NCBI GenBank assembly: GCA_033980235.1
Contig: CM067065.1
Coordinates: 21,828,837 to 21,892,836 of the forward strand
DNA length: 64,000 bases
DNA from: Diadema setosum
Lineage: Eukaryota > Echinodermata > Echinoidea > Diadematoida > Diadematidae
Direction of reading: 5' to 3'
Shown here: positions 60,067-64,000 of the stretch, in pieces
Position numbering within the stretch: position 1 is the first letter of the stretch
Layout of the letters: every line of letters starts with the position of its first letter
The notes under the pieces: model-generated
The model's database searches: none
Told to the model about the DNA's origin: nothing
The model's input: only the letters and a program-made list of their open reading frames with translations
Program-made: the position numbers and the translations under genes

Positions 60067-60412
60067 ACTTCAACAGCTGTACTTTTTCTTCTTTCTTTAT
60101 CTTCGTTTCTTCACCCTCTTAACCAATCTCTTGCATTTTTACTGAGTGTATGCTTGCGTATGTCAATGTGTATATTGTAACGTAATTCTGTCATTTTTGA
60201 TTTACTACTTATGACAGAAATTTCGATATACTTGATATATGCTTAATTGCATTTTTGTTATTGATTGTTTAATTGCGGCAAAGGGGCCCCATAACAAGCA
60301 CTAGTTGCTTACAAGGGGTCCCGGCCTTTGAATGATATGTCTTTTATAATGTGCAATTTTTTTTAATGTTGTATCATACAGTTGCCGAATAAATTGATTA
60401 AATAAAAAAATC
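60067..60412 (+). other. LINE 3'UTR and A-rich tail
   Basis: Contains an imperfect stem around AAAGGGGCCCCATAACAAGC and GCTTACAAGGGGTCCCGG, then an A-rich terminus directly abutting the CACCAT duplication. Confidence 0.7.
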
Positions 60413-60418
60413 CACCAT

Positions 60419-62410
60419 CGCTATTGACTGCGATCTCTTTTCGGACATTCCACATTGCGCGATCAGTGCTTTTGATTTTTTCCCACTTTCCATCGCGATA
60501 CGCTTTGATAGTGGCTTGGAGTGTAGGATCACGAGCTGTTTCCTTGCGAATATCATCAAGACTGACAGCTTTAGGTGTTGCGTGATGGGCCAAAAAGTTG
60601 TAGTAAGCTTCGACGTCAGGCAGTAATGCAGAAGGGTTGTTGTTACATGGATGCCGCGAGATGTAGTCCGCTGGGTTTTCCTTTCCAGGGGCGTGAATAA
60701 CATCCATGTCGTAGTGCTGGAGTTTCAACATTCAGATGGCAATGCGCGCTGATGGTAAAATCTTTGGCTTCCCAAAGATAGGGATCAGTGGTTTGTGATC
60801 CGTAACCACTGTGAAGTTGCGACCAAAAAGGTACGTATGAAAGCGGTGAACACCCCATGCTATGGCCAGGGCATCTCTTTCGATTTGGCTGTACTGCTGT
60901 TCTGTAGGGGTGAGGGAACGGCTGGCATAGATGATTGTTTGCCCTTCTTGTGTTAGCATAGCACCTAGTGCCACTGGACTGGCATCGACGTGTATGGTCG
61001 TGTGCTTCGCTGTGTCAAAGTATGCTGAGACTGTGCTCTTCGATATGGAACCTTTCAATGCGTTCCAGGCTGCTTCATGCTCCTGGTTCCATTCAAATTT
61101 TGCACCGTTTGTCATGAGGCTACGTAGCGGTGCAGTGATCGTCGAGAGATTTGGAATGAAACGCGAGCTGTAGCTTGCCATGCCAACAAGACTTCTCACT
61201 TCCTGAGCATTCGTAGGACGTGCGGCTTTGTGGATAGCATCGACTTTGTCGGGATCAGGCGATACCCCTTCCGCTGAAAAGACGAGGCCAAAGAAGGAGA
61301 TCGTGGACTTGCAGAATTGACATTTCTGCTTGTTCAAAGTAAGTTCTCGTTCATGTAGACGCTTGAAGAGCGCGTTCAGCCTCTCGTCATGTGATGCTTG
61401 ATCAGGTGCATGGACAAGGATGTCATCAGAGACACTGAGGACTCCTGGTATGCCCTCTATTGTCTGACGAATTGTGTTTTGGAACACTTCACTCGCTGAT
61501 GAGATACCAAAATTCAGTCTTTTGTATCGTTTCAGGCCGACATGTGTTGCAGACGTGGTGATGTATCTGCTCTCAGTTTCAAGCTCCAGCTGATGATAAC
61601 CACATTTCAAATCAAGCTTTGAGAATACTCGCGATCCATTGAGCTCAGCAATGATTTCATCCATTGTGGGTGTAGGATGACGTTCCCTGATGATGGCTTT
61701 GTTAGCCGCTCTCATGTCCACACAAATGCGAACATTGTCAGGATCATTTGGTTTGGGGACTGCTACAATAGGCGATACCCATGGGGTAGGACCCACAGCA
61801 TCCTCTATGATGTCAGCTTCTTGAAGCTCTGCAAGCTGCTTTTCGATTTGTTTTCGCAAATGAAACGGTGTGTTGCGATAACGCTGTGCACTGGAGGAAC
61901 CGATGTGTCAATGTGAAGTTTCATCTTCTTGTCTTTCAACTTCCCCACACCTGACCACAGGTTTGGGTACTCAGCTTCGTAGTCATTGGTGACAGCATTG
62001 GCAGTGTCATTAATTTTGATCAGGTTCAGCTCCTGTGCAGTGCTGAGTCCTAGAAGACATCCGGCTGAGCCTTGAACCTCACAGATATCTGCCACAGTGG
62101 TTTTCCTGTGCGTTTCAATGAGACCAGTAAAAGTGCCAAGCACTGCCAGTGGTTTGCTTGCACCATATGGAAATAGTTTGATGGAAGTCTTCCTGAGTTT
62201 CATGTTCAGTTTCTTGAACGTGTTCTCGTCGATAATGTTTCGCGAACACCCAGTGTCGATGATCATCGAACATGGCATGCCATTTATATCCACGTGTGTC
62301 AATGGCTTGTTCATGGATACAGAGAACACATAGTCCTGCACGAAATCAACGGAACTCCGTGGGTTAGTGCTGTCAGCACTGTGAGGTTCAGCATTGTCAT
62401 CACTGTCTAT
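60419..62410 (-). pseudogene. Gypsy B protease, reverse transcriptase and RNase H
   Basis: From right to left: a protease with the active-site MIIDTGCSRNIIDE (about 62270) and a downstream GCLLGLSTAQEL. The RT has VPKPNDPDNVRICVDMR, FSKLDLKCGYHQLELE, FGISSASEVFQ and the catalytic LSVSDDILVH (about 61440-61410). RNase H has TIHVDASPVALGAML, ASRSLTPTEQQYSQIERDAL and VVTDHKPL. A tether leads to integrase (HAPGKENPADYISRHP). Damage is light: a single-base frameshift between protease and RT near 61888, and a TGA near 60735 that looks like a mutated Trp codon. The element copies its RNA into cDNA. Confidence 0.95.
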
Positions 62411-62866
62411 ATGTGACCGTGCACCTCAAAACGAACATAAAGTCGCACACACTGATTTTGCGTGAGGACTGAAAATAAGTGAAATGGGTCAACCAGGCCG
62501 AACTTGACTTTTTCATATTTTCTGAAAGAGCGGGTCTTCTTTTACATTATGCTAAAATTTGGTATCATAAAACGGGCAGGAAAGTGTGTGTTTTTTTTTT
62601 AGCAGTTTATCTCGAACATTTTTGGTAGAATAGTGTGATTAGATGTGTGTCTTTAGAATCCCCTTTTTCATTTCTGAAAAACCTTGTCCACACTCTTCAC
62701 TTTCAACTCTATTAAGTTTTGGAAGGATTGTGCTACTGCTTTGAAAGTTGGCATTAATTATGGACAGAATGTGTTAATGAGGCATGCTTAATTTCAGTTT
62801 ATTTTGATAATCCCTTCATTGTTGTTACTCTGCTGGTTTACTTCCTGTTTTTTGTTCCATTCATCG
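62411..62866 (-). repeat. TGTGACC-ended MITE copy D, half element in Gypsy B
   Basis: It starts at the intact tip TGTGACCGTGCACCTCAAAA and matches copy C in reverse orientation up to CCATTCATCG, where the homology stops abruptly. The missing half and part of the gag-protease linker were lost together, suggesting insertion followed by deletion. Confidence 0.88.
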
Positions 62867-63200
62867 TTTGTTGCATGTGTTGCAGCGTTTTCCCTTGGCA
62901 GGACATTCTCCTGAATGAGGATAAGCATATCCACAGTGTCCACACTGTTCTGATTTTTTTTTTTCTTTTTCGTTGCCTTGTCACCCTGCTTCTGCTTCTG
63001 GCGTGCTGGTGTCTTACCACTACCAGACTGGGTGCCTGTGTGATTTGAGCGCTTCTGTTTGTGTTGTGTAGAAACACGATGAACCTGTGATGACGTATCA
63101 GCTTCGACGCCATCTGCACGCTCCTGTGACAGTTCAACGGATCGAGCAAGGTCAAGAAGTTCTTTTAGAGAAATCTGCTTCTCCAGAGCTCGTCTTCGCA
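62867..63200 (-). pseudogene. Gypsy B gag C-terminus with zinc knuckle
   Basis: Reads RRRALEKQISLKELLDLARS, a polar linker, and a Lys-rich run. After an A9-associated frameshift (about 62955-62965) comes the zinc-binding CGHCGYAYPHSGECPAKGK with two further Cys (CNTC). This CX2C...H...C plus CX2C layout is common in invertebrate Gypsy elements. It is cut at 62866 by the MITE and at 63200 by a hAT-like element. Confidence 0.88.
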
Positions 63201-64000
63201 CAACGGCGTAGCCAGGATTTCATCTGGGGGGGGGGGGGGGGGGGCGGTTAGTCTGCGAGGGAGCGAAGCGACCGAGCCCGAGCGAGCGGAGCGAGGGGGG
63301 GGGGGGGAGGGTGTGGAAGGGGGTCGTCCCCCCCCCCCCTCCCACGGTAAGAACTTTTTGCATTTGGATGTTGTAAATGGTGCAATTTGATGCATGTTTT
63401 TGCGCGTTTTATCGACGTGAAACAGTTCCACTTGTTGAAGGTATAGCAGTATATTTTAGTGTAGATTATTATTGAACAATTTGCCTATAACATGATATAA
63501 TTTAGATATACTACTTGTATTAATTCTTTTCACTGAATATCATGAACGCGACTGAACCCGAGCGAGCGGAGCGAGGGAAGGGGGAGGGGAGGGTGTGGAC
63601 CCCGTGGGAGGAGGGTGTGGACCCCCCTCCCACGGTGAGAACTTTTTGCAGTTTGATGTTGCAAATGGTGCAGTTTGATGCATGTTTTTGCGTTTTAACG
63701 AGTTGAAACAGTCCCACTTGTTTAGGGTTGCAGTGTATTTCAGTGTAGATTATTATTGAACAATTTGCCTATAAAATGGTATAATTTAAATACACTGGTC
63801 TTCTTGTATTACTTCTTACAATGAATACCATGAACGCTGTCTGTTCAGCAATCAAACAGAAAAAGCATGCGCACGAGGGTGTAGATAGGGGAATATCCCC
63901 TCCCACACGAAGGTGATTTTGCGTTTTCAGACCTGAAATTCAGCGATCTGGTGCAAATTTTTTGTGCTATACTTTTTCATCGAAGTGTTAAAATCGCGGA
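63201..64000. mobile_element. hAT-like element, right part outside window
   Basis: The terminus CAACGGCGTAGCCAGG at 63201 equals the right terminus of the element at 52461-55538, reversed. It continues with GATTTCATCT, a G run, GGAGCGAAGCGACCGAGC-type repeats and about three satellite units on the reverse strand (TGCAAATGGTGCAATTTG, AACAGTCCCACTTG). The last 120 bases match the 53100-53290 part of the other copy. The far end and target duplication are not visible. Confidence 0.88.

Larger units (their letters stand above)
49896..60412 (+). mobile_element. Near full-length LINE inserted in Gypsy B
   Basis: A non-LTR retrotransposon is inserted on the plus strand within the Gypsy pol gene. It is flanked by a 6-bp duplication CACCAT (49890-49895 and 60413-60418), and its 3' end is A-rich (GATTAAATAAAAAAATC). 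It has a 5' region, ORF1 (50150-50884), an inter-ORF region and ORF2 (55896-60066). Of its 10.5 kb, about 4.6 kb is later insertions: TTAA MITEs at 51956-55551, 58572-59125 and 59435-59916, the first containing a hAT-like element. Confidence 0.92.

Overview
This is eukaryotic, metazoan genomic DNA. It has spliced exons with GT-AG borders and long introns, abundant microsatellites, and a very high load of decayed transposable elements. The one host gene I can defend is a DEATH-NACHT-LRR (NLR-type) innate immune receptor on the minus strand. Large families with this architecture are known from sea urchins and amphioxus. Together with the Gypsy, LINE and XPG-nuclease transposon relatives, this makes an echinoderm (probably an echinoid) my best guess; that is inference, not proof.

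Left part (1-8.2 kb): a fragment of a TGTGACC-ended MITE, a decayed LINE ORF1, a 45-bp minisatellite, then a composite satellite field (about 3.5-7.4 kb). In that field a short CGTCGACGACAAATGTC minisatellite grades into about 13 units of 160-270 bp, each led by GGGGCGGATCCAGG.

NLR gene (8.17-28.9 kb, minus): four exons whose splice phases agree. They encode a short N-terminal leader and 5'UTR (28660-28903), a DEATH domain (26714-27006), a NACHT NTPase (9420-10966) and a leucine-rich-repeat-like exon (8174-8335). The last exon ends in a good donor, so the gene continues leftwards. The intron of about 15.7 kb between the DEATH and NACHT exons holds two LINE remnants, a fold-back element with arrayed terminal inverted repeats, a Gypsy gag-protease remnant, and pogo-like and other MITEs.

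Middle (29-43 kb): no host gene recognised. It holds a TAA-flanked Harbinger-like element, a hAT-like element with an 8-bp target duplication nested inside a MITE, a full-length copy of that MITE, two separate tandem duplications with period about 1 kb, and a LINE 3' end with its (TAAA)n tail.

Right part (43.6-64 kb): one minus-strand Ty3/Gypsy retrotransposon (gag, protease, RT, RNase H, integrase) has been split into pieces. Its integrase holds a 5.1-kb DNA transposon encoding an XPG-type nuclease and a C-terminal TSO1-like CXC domain (Academ-like; 3-bp TAC duplication). Just upstream, a nearly full-length LINE of 10.5 kb is inserted with a 6-bp CACCAT duplication. The LINE itself carries three TTAA-type MITEs, and one of these carries a 3.1-kb hAT-like element containing an eight-unit satellite array. 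A truncated MITE and a second hAT-like element interrupt gag. Target-site duplications, and reading frames that resume across each cut, allow the order of insertion to be read directly.
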